Below are positions 1-5,960 of a stretch of DNA of 11,206 nt, piece by piece. The notes under the pieces are model-generated. The model was not told the DNA's origin. It searched no databases and saw only the letters and a list, made by a program, of their open reading frames with translations. Origin of the DNA: JBEKYH01 sp049511115. GTDB lineage: Bacteria > Planctomycetota > Phycisphaerae > Tepidisphaerales > Tepidisphaeraceae. Position 1 is the first letter of the stretch; the number at the start of each line of letters is the position of its first letter. The DNA is taken from NCBI GenBank assembly GCA_049511115.1, contig JBEKYH010000126.1, forward strand, positions 1 to 11,206, read 5' to 3'. A program made the position numbers and the translations under genes.

Positions 1-1305
1 GCGATGGGGCATCTGGGGGAGCAGATCGACATTGTGCTTTCAGATGTATCGCTGGGCGCGGGATTGGGGGGGCTGGACCTGTTAAAGCTATGGAAGAAGC
101 AGCAACCCGAGGGGCAATTCATCCTGTTGACGGGACAAAGCCGCTTGCCCGACGCGGTGGCGGCGATTAAGGCGGGAGCGTTTGATTATCTCGCCAAGCC
201 GGTGGCACTAGAGCTGGTGCCCGGACTGATCGAACGAGCCATAAACGCCGCGGGGCGGGATCCGGCGGAGAAAGCGGAGACACGCGTCGGCCGCGAATTG
301 GGCCTGGGGCTGATCGTGGGGCGATCGGCGCCCATGAAGCAGGTATTTTCACGCATCGAGCGCGCCGCCCAAACCGACAGCACCGTGCTGATCCTGGGTG
401 AAAACGGCACCGGCAAAGACATGGTAGCGCAGGCGTTACATCAAAACAGCCGCCGGCGCATGGGGCCGTTTGTGGCCGTGAACGTGGCGGCCGTGCCGGC
501 GACGCTGGTGGAAAGCGAATTGTTCGGGCACGTTCGCGGGGCCTTCACCGGGGCGACGGACCGGCGCATCGGGCGGTTTGAGCAGGCCGATGGGGGAACG
601 CTGTTCATCGATGAAATCGGCGACTTTGAACTCTCATTGCAACCCAAGCTGTTGCGGGCCCTGGAGACGCTGACGATCACTCCCGTGGGGGGCCACGAGG
701 AAAAGCGCGTGGACGTGCGCGTGATCGCGGCGACGAGCCGGAACCTCGTGCAGATGGTGCGCGAGGGAAAGTTCCGGGAGGATTTGTATTACCGGCTCAA
801 CGTGGTGCAGATTGCCATCCCGCCCCTGCGGCAGAGGCCCGAGGATATCTCATTTCTGGTGGAACACTTCATGAAGCGCATGGAACGCGAGCGGCGCGGG
901 CCGGCGCGGAAGCTGTCGCCGGAACTGATGCGCCGGCTGCTGGCCCACCATTGGCCGGGAAACGTGCGCGAGCTGCGTAATACGCTGGAGAGCATGATGG
1001 TGCTCGCCGAGGGAGACTCCCTGACCGAGGCGGATTTGCCGGACTACATCGCGGCAGAGGGAAAGCCGGCCGGCGCCAACGGTGACGGCGACGACGACGT
1101 AACCATGGATGGAATCGAGCATCGGGCGATTGTCAAAGCGCTCGCCGAAGCCGGTGGAAACCGGACGCATGCGGCGCAAAAACTGGGGATTTCGCTGCGG
1201 ACACTGCAAAGAAAAATCCGCTTGTATGCACTGGAAACCGAGGAAAACGGAGCCGGCGGAGGAAATCCGCAAAAGAAAGCGGATTTCACCGCCCGGCCGC
1301 AGTAG
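1..1305 (+). CDS. Sigma-54-dependent response regulator (NtrC family), 5' end cut by window edge
   Basis: This is a phosphorelay-controlled activator of sigma-54 RNA polymerase. The reading frame is open to base 1. The receiver domain lacks its first strand and acidic pair, so the ATG at 4 is probably internal and the true start lies upstream. Counting from that ATG, the visible receiver runs from 8 to about 80, with phosphoacceptor D14 (LSDVSL), switch T43 and conserved K65 (YLAKP). The AAA+ domain follows: Walker A GENGTGKD 132-139, the sigma-54 contact loop GAFTGA 180-185, Walker B TLFIDEIGD 199-207, Arg-finger region FREDLYYRL and sensor II WPGNVREL. A Fis-type helix-turn-helix (GNRTHAAQKLGISLRTLQRKIR region) lies at 385-406. 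The last roughly 25 residues are a tail outside known domains, partly encoded by an inverted-repeat element. The gene converges on a flagellar operon, so a FlgR/FleR-like role is possible but is only inferred. The family call is certain; the target genes are unknown. Confidence 0.95.
   Translation, partial: AMGHLGEQIDIVLSDVSLGAGLGGLDLLKLWKKQQPEGQFILLTGQSRLPDAVAAIKAGAFDYLAKPVALELVPGLIERAINAAGRDPAEKAETRVGRELGLGLIVGRSAPMKQVFSRIERAAQTDSTVLILGENGTGKDMVAQALHQNSRRRMGPFVAVNVAAVPATLVESELFGHVRGAFTGATDRRIGRFEQADGGTLFIDEIGDFELSLQPKLLRALETLTITPVGGHEEKRVDVRVIAATSRNLVQMVREGKFREDLYYRLNVVQIAIPPLRQRPEDISFLVEHFMKRMERERRGPARKLSPELMRRLLAHHWPGNVRELRNTLESMMVLAEGDSLTEADLPDYIAAEGKPAGANGDGDDDVTMDGIEHRAIVKALAEAGGNRTHAAQKLGISLRTLQRKIRLYALETEENGAGGGNPQKKADFTARPQ
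1263..1286 (+). repeat. Small perfect hairpin inside the 3' end of the response regulator gene
   Basis: AAATCCGC at 1263-1270 pairs perfectly with GCGGATTT at 1279-1286 across an 8-base A-rich loop (aaaagaaa). It lies within the coding sequence for the C-terminal tail and directly abuts the larger inverted repeat beginning at 1286. No T-run follows, so it is not a classical intrinsic terminator on the plus strand. Confidence 0.6.
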
Positions 1306-1450
1306 CGACCTTGAGGCGCAGAGCACGCAGAGAAGAAAAACATGAATCTGCTTTTGATTTACACCCGCGTCCTCGGCGCCTCCAGGTCGCTGCCGCGACC
1401 GGGCGGTTGATCCTGCATTTCTTCGCGTCCTTCGCGTCTTTGCGGTGAGG
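1286..1450. repeat. Inverted-repeat element A at the convergent gene junction
   Basis: The left arm at about 1286-1330 is an imperfect reverse complement of the right arm at about 1365-1410. The best core is 1305-1319 (gcgaccttgaggcgc) against 1376-1390 (gcgcctccaggtcgc), with one mismatch. The left arm contains the TAG stop (1303-1305) of the response regulator, so the repeat overlaps coding sequence. Next to the right arm, 1412-1450 holds a module of 8-9 bp units (cttcgcgtc / cttcgcgtc / tttgcgg) ending in GCGGTGA. A very similar module occurs at 3889-3935. The element fills most of the space between two converging genes, so its transcript could fold into a long stem and help end transcription from both sides. 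That role is inferred. Confidence 0.75.
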
Positions 1451-1467
1451 ATTCCTCAGGTTGCGGG

Positions 1468-2214
1468 TCACGCCGAGCCGAGCTTGTTGCGGAGGCGGCG
1501 GACTTTTTCGGTCAGGTCGCGGATGCCGGCGGATTCGGCGGCGGTGGGAGCGGGCGGGCCATCGTCTTCATCGGGAATGTCGAGACTCGACGGCATGAAG
1601 TCAGGCGCGTCGTCATCGGACGCCAGGCCCTCGTCATTGGGCGCGAAGGTGTCAGCAGCCTTCTTGAACCAGCCCGTAAACGAGCGGCCGATGGGAAGCG
1701 CTTTGCCGCGGCTGACTTCGCCGACGAGCGAGGCGACTTCGTCGGCGTCGGTGATCTGGGCCAGGCTGGTCAATTGCCCGCCGCTGTCGCCGGTCACGAC
1801 GATGCGCCGGCCGACTTGAATGAGCAGCACCTGCTGGCGCGGAGCAAGCGGCGTGCGGGACAGGACGCGAACCGCCTGCGGGCGGCCGGGGATGACCGTA
1901 GCGTGAAAAAACCTGGTGCCGCAGTAGCGAAGCAAAAGAATCAGGCCGATCACTCCGCTAAGAGCCAGCGCGATGTGGCCGCTGTCCAAGTCAACCGTAG
2001 GGACTGAATCCGTCGTGCGGCTACCCGCCGGCGCGGGGGAATCATCGCGGATAATCGGTTTGCCGGCGTGGGAGTCGTAGCCGGGCTGGGAGGCGGTTGG
2101 GGCATTTGGGGCCGCGGATGGTGCGCCGGACGGAGCGCCCGCGGCGAGGCAGAATCCGCCGAGCAGGAACACCAGCAGCGATGCGACGCGGGAGGATTTC
2201 CAAGTTGATCGCAT
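1468..2214 (-). CDS. fliO: Flagellar biosynthetic protein FliO (long form)
   Basis: FliO helps assemble the FliP-containing core of the flagellar export gate in the inner membrane. The 248-residue product has an N-terminal signal-like hydrophobic stretch (11-25), a Pro/Ala/Ser-rich linker (about 26-75), a transmembrane segment at about 80-97 (IALALSGVIGLILLLRY), and then the FliO core at about 112-165. That core carries the family pattern of basic and hydrophobic blocks (VRVLSRTPLAPRQQVLLIQVG, then RRIVVTGDS). The remaining 80 or so residues form an acidic, Pro-rich tail (195-225) ending in a short charged helix (about 226-245). The protein is about twice the length of E. coli FliO. The start at 2214 fits the signal sequence. 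It lies 172 bp downstream of fliN, across an inverted-repeat element. The usual next gene, fliP, is absent; a convergent regulator follows instead. Confidence 0.88.
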   Translation of the reverse strand: MRSTWKSSRVASLLVFLLGGFCLAAGAPSGAPSAAPNAPTASQPGYDSHAGKPIIRDDSPAPAGSRTTDSVPTVDLDSGHIALALSGVIGLILLLRYCGTRFFHATVIPGRPQAVRVLSRTPLAPRQQVLLIQVGRRIVVTGDSGGQLTSLAQITDADEVASLVGEVSRGKALPIGRSFTGWFKKAADTFAPNDEGLASDDDAPDFMPSSLDIPDEDDGPPAPTAAESAGIRDLTEKVRRLRNKLGSA

Positions 2215-2224
2215 AAGCGGTCTT

Positions 2225-2234
2225 CCCCCTCTCC
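2225..2234 (-). promoter_or_regulatory. Probable ribosome-binding site of fliO, formed by an inverted-repeat arm
   Basis: On the minus strand this reads GGAGAGGGGG and ends 10 bases before the fliO ATG. It is the only purine-rich Shine-Dalgarno-like stretch near that start. All but one of its bases belong to the outer end of the 27-bp repeat arm at 2226-2252, so the repeat appears to supply the site. Folding of the two arms would hide it. Confidence 0.5.
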
Positions 2235-2344
2235 ATGTACTCAGGGAGAGGGCCGGGGCGAGGGTCTCTCAGCGAAGGCCATCGGCTTGGGCAGATCGAA
2301 ATCCACCCTCACCCTAACCCTCTCCCTGAGTACATGGAGAGGGG
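2226..2344. repeat. Inverted-repeat element B with 27-bp perfect arms (REP/REPIN-like)
   Basis: Bases 2226-2252 are an exact reverse complement of 2318-2344 (27 of 27). Imperfect pairing continues inward to about 2265/2305, where ggggcgagggt faces accctcaccct. Each arm is itself nearly self-complementary: CCCTCTCC and GGGAGAGGG can pair around the middle bases. The element can therefore fold either as two small hairpins or as one long stem with a loop of 65 bases or fewer. It occupies most of the 172-bp gap between fliN and fliO. The motif 'accctcaccctaaccctctccc' resembles an interspersed repeat I know from many bacterial genomes; no search was possible. It is unlike elements A, C and D in sequence. 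Confidence 0.85.
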
Positions 2345-2386
2345 ACAGGAGCGAGCAATTCCAAATGCGCTGGTCCTGGCCACGCT

Positions 2387-2953
2387 TCACATGCCGTCCT
2401 CAACCGCGCCGGCCACGATTTCATTGACGCGAACGCAGAAGTTGTCATTGAGGACCAGCACTTCGCCGCGCGCGACGAGGCGGTCATTGACGAAGACATC
2501 CACCGGATCGCCGGCGAGCTTGTCGAGTTCGACCACGCTGCCTTCGGCAAGTTTGAGGACTTCCTCAACCGACATGCGGTTGCGCCCCAGCTCGATCTTG
2601 ACGTTCATCTCCACATCGCGAAGGAGATCGATGCTGGAGACCTGCGCATCCTGCATCACCTGCTGAAACGAGGGAAGCTCAAACGGCTCGGCATCAGGCG
2701 CGGGCGGTGATGAGGCGCTATCCGACCCGGCGACGACGGGGTCTTCAAAGACCGCGGCCTTGAGCATCTCGTCCATGCCGTCGGGTTGAGGCTCGGCTGC
2801 GGGATCAGCCGCGTCGGCAGGCGGAGCGTCGGGGTCGCTCGCGGCGGCCGGCGCGGGATCGGCGGCAGGCGGCGCGACAGCGGCCGGCGCAGGGGCAGCA
2901 GGCGCGGAAGTTTTATCGGGAACGGGATTGGAGGCGGGGGGTTCCTTGGCCAT
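2387..2953 (-). CDS. fliN: Flagellar motor switch protein FliN
   Basis: FliN forms the lower part of the cytoplasmic C-ring, where it docks the export ATPase complex and takes part in switching. The 188-residue protein has a SpoA domain at about 107-183. It shows the expected pattern: LRDVEMNVKIELGRNRMSVE, the helix LKLAEGSVVELDKLAGDPVDVFVN, then ARGEVLVLNDNFCVRVNEIV. The first 60 residues are almost entirely Pro, Ala and Asp and must be disordered. Residues 60-105 contain a short hydrophobic acidic stretch (MDEMLKAAVFEDP) and a FELPSF motif. A purine stretch (AAGGATGG on the minus strand, about 10 bases upstream) fits the chosen start; the ATG 5 bases further upstream is out of frame. It lies 56 bp after fliL. 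No FliM or CheC-like domain is fused, so this is FliN rather than FliY. Confidence 0.93.
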   Translation of the reverse strand: MAKEPPASNPVPDKTSAPAAPAPAAVAPPAADPAPAAASDPDAPPADAADPAAEPQPDGMDEMLKAAVFEDPVVAGSDSASSPPAPDAEPFELPSFQQVMQDAQVSSIDLLRDVEMNVKIELGRNRMSVEEVLKLAEGSVVELDKLAGDPVDVFVNDRLVARGEVLVLNDNFCVRVNEIVAGAVEDGM

Positions 2954-3009
2954 TGCATCACCATCCTTGGCGTTGGGCCGTTGCGAAATCTGCTATTCAA
3001 AACGCGAGG

Positions 3010-3618
3010 CTAGTAGTCGGTGCGAATCGGGATGCACCGAGAGACCAGCACCTCGTTCACCAGCCCGTCGCCCCACATCTGGTCGAGCTGGAATTTTATC
3101 TGCCGTTTCAACGTTTCCAGGCCCGGTTCGGAAGCGCCCCCTAACTTCTCCGGGTCCAATTCCGCGATTATGGTCCGGACGCGATCCTTAATCAAGGCGT
3201 CGTTGTCCTTGATGTTCTGCTTCACGCGATCCTCGAATTCCGGCTTGGTCGTGACATCAATGCTCACGTCATACAAAAAGGAATGGCCGGAGAGTTTGTT
3301 GAGGGCCTTGAAATCGACGAGGTTGATCTCGGAGAGTTGCTTTTTCCCATCGGACGCCTGGGTGGTGTCGGCGCCTTCGCCGGCGGGAGCATCCTTCACC
3401 AGGTCGGCTCCCTGTACGGTCTTGGGAGCGCCGCCGGCGAGAAACTTAAAGCCGGCGAAGAGAACGACGGCTTCGACAAGCATCACGCCGCCGAGAATGA
3501 TTGGCGTCTTTGCCAGCAGCGCGCCCATGCCGCCTTTGGCGGCCGCGGGCTTGGCGCCGCCCTTATCGCCCGCCGGGGCGGCTGGCGCTTCACTTTTCTT
3601 GTCGGGTTTGTCAGCCAT
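3010..3618 (-). CDS. fliL: Flagellar basal body-associated protein FliL
   Basis: FliL is a single-pass inner-membrane protein whose periplasmic domain surrounds and supports the stator units. The 202-residue product has a cytoplasmic Lys/Ala/Pro-rich N-terminus (1-37), a transmembrane helix at about 39-62 (IILGGVMLVEAVVLFAGFKF), a linker with DTTQASDGKK, and the FliL domain at about 97-200. The domain includes GHSFLYDVSIDV, a helix with KDNDALIKDRVRTIIAELDPEKL, and a C-terminal strand ending in VNEVLVSRCIPIRTDY, as in the family. On the minus strand, AAAGG 7 bases before the ATG is a reasonable ribosome-binding site. It follows flbD after a 325-bp gap with a hairpin element, so it may be transcribed less than the genes above it, or separately. 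Confidence 0.92.
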   Translation of the reverse strand: MADKPDKKSEAPAAPAGDKGGAKPAAAKGGMGALLAKTPIILGGVMLVEAVVLFAGFKFLAGGAPKTVQGADLVKDAPAGEGADTTQASDGKKQLSEINLVDFKALNKLSGHSFLYDVSIDVTTKPEFEDRVKQNIKDNDALIKDRVRTIIAELDPEKLGGASEPGLETLKRQIKFQLDQMWGDGLVNEVLVSRCIPIRTDY

Positions 3619-3943
3619 CGAACAGCCTTTGCCGGATCATTCGCGGACCCCGCGGCGTCTGGGGCGCATTGATCGCGTTATCGATGTATCGGCAAAAGCG
3701 ACCCGCTCCTGAACGGAGGCTCGTTCGCGCGGTGCGAAGACAAAAGCGAATTCAACCGCCAAGGCCGCCAAGAAATGCAGAAGAAGGACTCACCACAGAG
3801 GACACAGAAGACACGGAGGAAAACCAAGATGCAAATTGAATTTGGTTTATGGTCTTCCTCTGTGTCCTCTGTGTCCTCTGTGGTGAATCTTGCATTTCGC
3901 CGCGTTCTTCGCGTTCTTCGCGTCCTCGCGGTGAAAAATGCTT
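3619..3943. other. Gene-free gap between flbD and fliL
   Basis: I see no credible gene in this 325-bp stretch. It contains hairpin element C (3751-3935) and one copy of a 13-bp sequence (3632-3644) that is repeated inverted inside flbD. A GCCGATAC sequence on the minus strand (3686-3693) resembles a sigma-28 -10 box but lacks a matching -35. This is also where many flagellar clusters carry motA and motB; no remnant of them is visible. Confidence 0.7.
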
Positions 3944-3974
3944 TTATTCGCTTATCGGACGGCGAATGATCCGG
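3632..3974. repeat. 13-bp perfect inverted repeat flanking the flbD-fliL gap
   Basis: CCGGATCATTCGC at 3632-3644 recurs as its exact reverse complement at 3962-3974. The second copy lies inside flbD and encodes most of its ARIIR segment. The first copy lies just upstream of fliL. The two copies enclose element C. Thirteen exact bases within about 340 bp is unlikely by chance in this composition, though not impossible. Confidence 0.5.
3751..3935. repeat. Inverted-repeat element C, long hairpin of 9-bp units
   Basis: Bases 3791-3821 pair with 3855-3885 (29 of 31). AAACCAA at 3821-3827 pairs with TTGGTTT at 3842-3848. The tip, 3832-3844 (caaattgaatttg), is nearly palindromic. Read on the plus strand, the left arm is CACAGAGGA, CACAGAAGA, CACGGAGGA; the right arm on the minus strand has three exact CACAGAGGA units. 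An outer layer pairs loosely: accgccaaggccgccaagaaatgc (3755-3778) against gcatttcgccgcgttcttcgcg... gcggtg (3892-3933). The latter is again made of 9-bp units (cgttcttcg). The element resembles interspersed repeats often seen in planctomycete genomes, from memory and without a search. Confidence 0.85.
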
Positions 3975-4138
3975 GCGTATTCAATGGAGCGGCGCATGAC
4001 CTCGGCGAGGGTTTCGCGGACCATGAGTTTTTCGCCGGTGTCGCAGCAGACGATGGTGTCGGGGGTTTCTTCGACGTAGCGGATTTTATCGGCATTCACT
4101 ACAAATCGCTGTCCATTCAATCGGGTGAGAGCGATCAT
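3944..4138 (-). CDS. flbD: FlbD/SwrD-family small flagellar protein
   Basis: This is a 64-residue protein of the FlbD family (SwrD, formerly YlzI, in Bacillus, where it is needed for full motor torque). It should not be confused with the Caulobacter sigma-54 regulator also called FlbD. The sequence is close to the family consensus: MIALTRLNGQRFVVNADKI at the start, then the hallmark YVEETPDTIVCCDTGEKLMVRE, then a C-terminal helix (TLAEVMRRSIEYARIIRR). It has no membrane segment or signal peptide. It lies 28 bp after flgE, the conserved position of the family. On the minus strand, a GGCAGGT stretch upstream of the ATG is a weak ribosome-binding site. The ARIIR coding segment is repeated inverted upstream of fliL. 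The family assignment is secure; its molecular mechanism is not settled in the family. Confidence 0.93.
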   Translation of the reverse strand: MIALTRLNGQRFVVNADKIRYVEETPDTIVCCDTGEKLMVRETLAEVMRRSIEYARIIRRPISE

Positions 4139-4166
4139 AAATCAACCTGCCTGTAACGATGAAACG

Positions 4167-5873
4167 CTACCTTTGCGAGTTCAAAAGATCGGTCAATAAC
4201 TGGTCGCTGGTGCTGATTACGCGGCTGGAGGCGGAATAGCCGGTGGACGCGATAATCAGATTGATGAATTCCTTGGAGAGATCGACGTTGCTCATTTCCA
4301 GCGAGCTGGACTGAATGGCCCCCGCCCCCTGGGCCTGTGGCGCGGTAATGACCGCATTTCCGCTGGCGGCCCCGGCGGAATATTGATTGTTGCCGTTGTT
4401 GATCAGGCCGTCGGGATCGGAAAACGTGGCCAGGGCGACTTGCCCGACGGTCTTGGTCAGGCCGTTGCTGTAGCTGGCGGTGATGGTCCCGTCCTGGCCG
4501 ATGGAATAGCTGCTGAAGGTTCCGAAGGCAAAGCCGTCCTGCGAGGGGCTGACCAGATTCGACGTCGCGCCGGAAAGAGCCTGCACGCCGCTGAAGTCGA
4601 GACTGATCTGCTGGGCCGCGGTTGCGCCGGTGCCGGTGCGGTTGAGGGTGACGGTGCCGCTGGTAGCGCCGGCGACGCCATTGACGGAAATCAATTGTCC
4701 CGTCGTATCGAAGGCGAGTGTGCCGGTGGATAGAACCGGCGTGCCGGATTCGTTCTGGGGACTGGTCACGGTGAAATTCCACGTCGTGCCGGCGTTGCTC
4801 TTGCCAACCAGAACAGTGGAGACATCCAGGGTGACGGGATTGCCGACTGAGTCGTAAACAGTGATCGGGGTGCTGGTGCTTTCGCCGGTGGCGGTCTGAT
4901 TCGTTGGCGTGATCCCCATTGGATCAACGCCGCCGTTATCGGTAAGACCGCCGGTGGGAATGGTGAGGGCGTTGGAGGTGCCGACGTTTCCGGTGATGAC
5001 AATTCCCTGATCGCCGGCGGAGTCGACCGAGCCGATGGTGACGCCGGGAGTCCCGGTCGGCGCGTTTGGGTCGATGGCCAAGCCGCTTTGGTAGAAGTTT
5101 TCCAGGTCCTGGACGGTCGTATTGCTGGTGATGGTAAGCGTTTGCGTTGGCAGGTCCCGCCCGCCCTGCTGGGCGTTAAGGGTCAGAACTTGGCCGGGAC
5201 TATACAGGTCAGTGGAGCCGCCGAGAGCTTGTATTTGGGTCAGCGACGTATTGGCCGTAATGGCTCCCCCGCCGTTCACCTGCAGCGGCTGGCTGGTAAA
5301 CACGGTCCCCGACGTTGCCACAACGCCGCCGGCGTTGAGTGTGCCGGATAGCGACGCGTTCTGTGTCGCCTGGGCAAGCGTGGCCAGATTCTGAGGCGGA
5401 ATGGTGATGTTCTGCAGCGTGCTCTGCACGACCTGGAAGTTGGAATTCACACCGTAGCCCTGGACAAAATCGCCGGAGGAATCAACCAGTTGATTCTGGC
5501 TGTTGAGGACAAACGCCCCGTCGCGGGTGAAAAGCTGTTGTTGCGAACCGTTCTTCACAATGAAAAAACCGTTGCCGTTGATGGCCAGGTCGCTGGGCAC
5601 GCCTGTGGTCTGCAATTCTCCCTGGGAGAAATTCTCGGAAATGCTGGCGACCTGAGCGCCCAGGCCGACCTGACTCGGGTTGCTGCCGCCGCTGGTGCTG
5701 GTGGCCAGCGAGCCGGTGGAGTCGGTGACGTAAAACTGGGGGCTGAACTGGACGGTGCTGGATTTGAAGGCGGTGGTGTTGGCGTTGGCGATGTTGTTGC
5801 CGACGACATTCAGTTCGGTCTGATTGACGACCAGTCCGGAAAGGCCCGTGAATAACGTACTGGACAAAGCCAT
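4167..5873 (-). CDS. flgE: Flagellar hook protein FlgE
   Basis: FlgE polymerises into the extracellular hook that joins rod and filament. The 568-residue product keeps both conserved ends that form the D0 coiled core. The N-terminus has SSTLFTGLSGLVVNQTELNVVGNNIANANTTAFKSS (8-40 region), with the NNIANANTTAFK rod/hook signature. The C-terminus has SNVDLSKEFINLIIASTGYSASSRVISTSDQLLTDLLN (529-565 region). The D1 hallmark DLAINGNGFFIV is at 95-106. The middle (about 160-450) is long, rich in Thr, Ser, Gly and Asn, and beta-strand-like; it accounts for the extra length over the roughly 400-residue enteric proteins. No cysteine occurs, so the Cys-dependent lysinoalanine crosslinks of spirochaete hooks are not possible here. 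It lies downstream of flgD and 28 bp before flbD. No strong ribosome-binding site is visible. Confidence 0.95.
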   Translation of the reverse strand: MALSSTLFTGLSGLVVNQTELNVVGNNIANANTTAFKSSTVQFSPQFYVTDSTGSLATSTSGGSNPSQVGLGAQVASISENFSQGELQTTGVPSDLAINGNGFFIVKNGSQQQLFTRDGAFVLNSQNQLVDSSGDFVQGYGVNSNFQVVQSTLQNITIPPQNLATLAQATQNASLSGTLNAGGVVATSGTVFTSQPLQVNGGGAITANTSLTQIQALGGSTDLYSPGQVLTLNAQQGGRDLPTQTLTITSNTTVQDLENFYQSGLAIDPNAPTGTPGVTIGSVDSAGDQGIVITGNVGTSNALTIPTGGLTDNGGVDPMGITPTNQTATGESTSTPITVYDSVGNPVTLDVSTVLVGKSNAGTTWNFTVTSPQNESGTPVLSTGTLAFDTTGQLISVNGVAGATSGTVTLNRTGTGATAAQQISLDFSGVQALSGATSNLVSPSQDGFAFGTFSSYSIGQDGTITASYSNGLTKTVGQVALATFSDPDGLINNGNNQYSAGAASGNAVITAPQAQGAGAIQSSSLEMSNVDLSKEFINLIIASTGYSASSRVISTSDQLLTDLLNSQR

Positions 5874-5885
5874 TGTTTTGATCCG

Positions 5886-5917
5886 GCGCCCCAGGCGCGA
5901 TAGGCGGCTCCGCCGCC
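5886..5917. repeat. Two tandem short GC-rich hairpins between flgD and flgE
   Basis: GCGCC (5886-5890) pairs with GGCGC (5894-5898), and GGCGG (5903-5907) pairs with CCGCC (5913-5917). They lie in the 87-bp gap just upstream of flgE on the transcribed strand. No T-run follows, so a terminator is unlikely. They could affect stability or start-site access of the flgE message; this is inference. Confidence 0.4.
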
Positions 5918-5960
5918 ATGGTGTCCGGCCCCGCTAGTCCATGCGAGGCGAGAGTTCTTC

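Noticed and set aside
1446..1458. Palindrome tgagga-t-tcctca as an intrinsic terminator for fliO
   Set aside because: The single-base loop is too tight for a hairpin and there is no U-tract on the transcribed side.
3686..3693. GCCGATAC on the minus strand upstream of fliL, like a sigma-28 -10 box
   Set aside because: No TAAA-type -35 box lies about 15 bases upstream, and an 8-base near match alone is weak.
1286..3935. CRISPR array
   Set aside because: The repeats are 8-9 bp units in facing arms. There are no regularly spaced 25-40 bp direct repeats with unique spacers and no cas genes.
3775..3969. Short plus-strand frames reading through element C as small proteins
   Set aside because: They are translations of the 9-bp repeat units. 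A period of three codons keeps frames open without coding function.
5482..5919. Minus-strand frame of 145 codons overlapping the 5' end of flgE
   Set aside because: It is a frame-shifted shadow of flgE, Arg/His/Gln-rich, without any motif.
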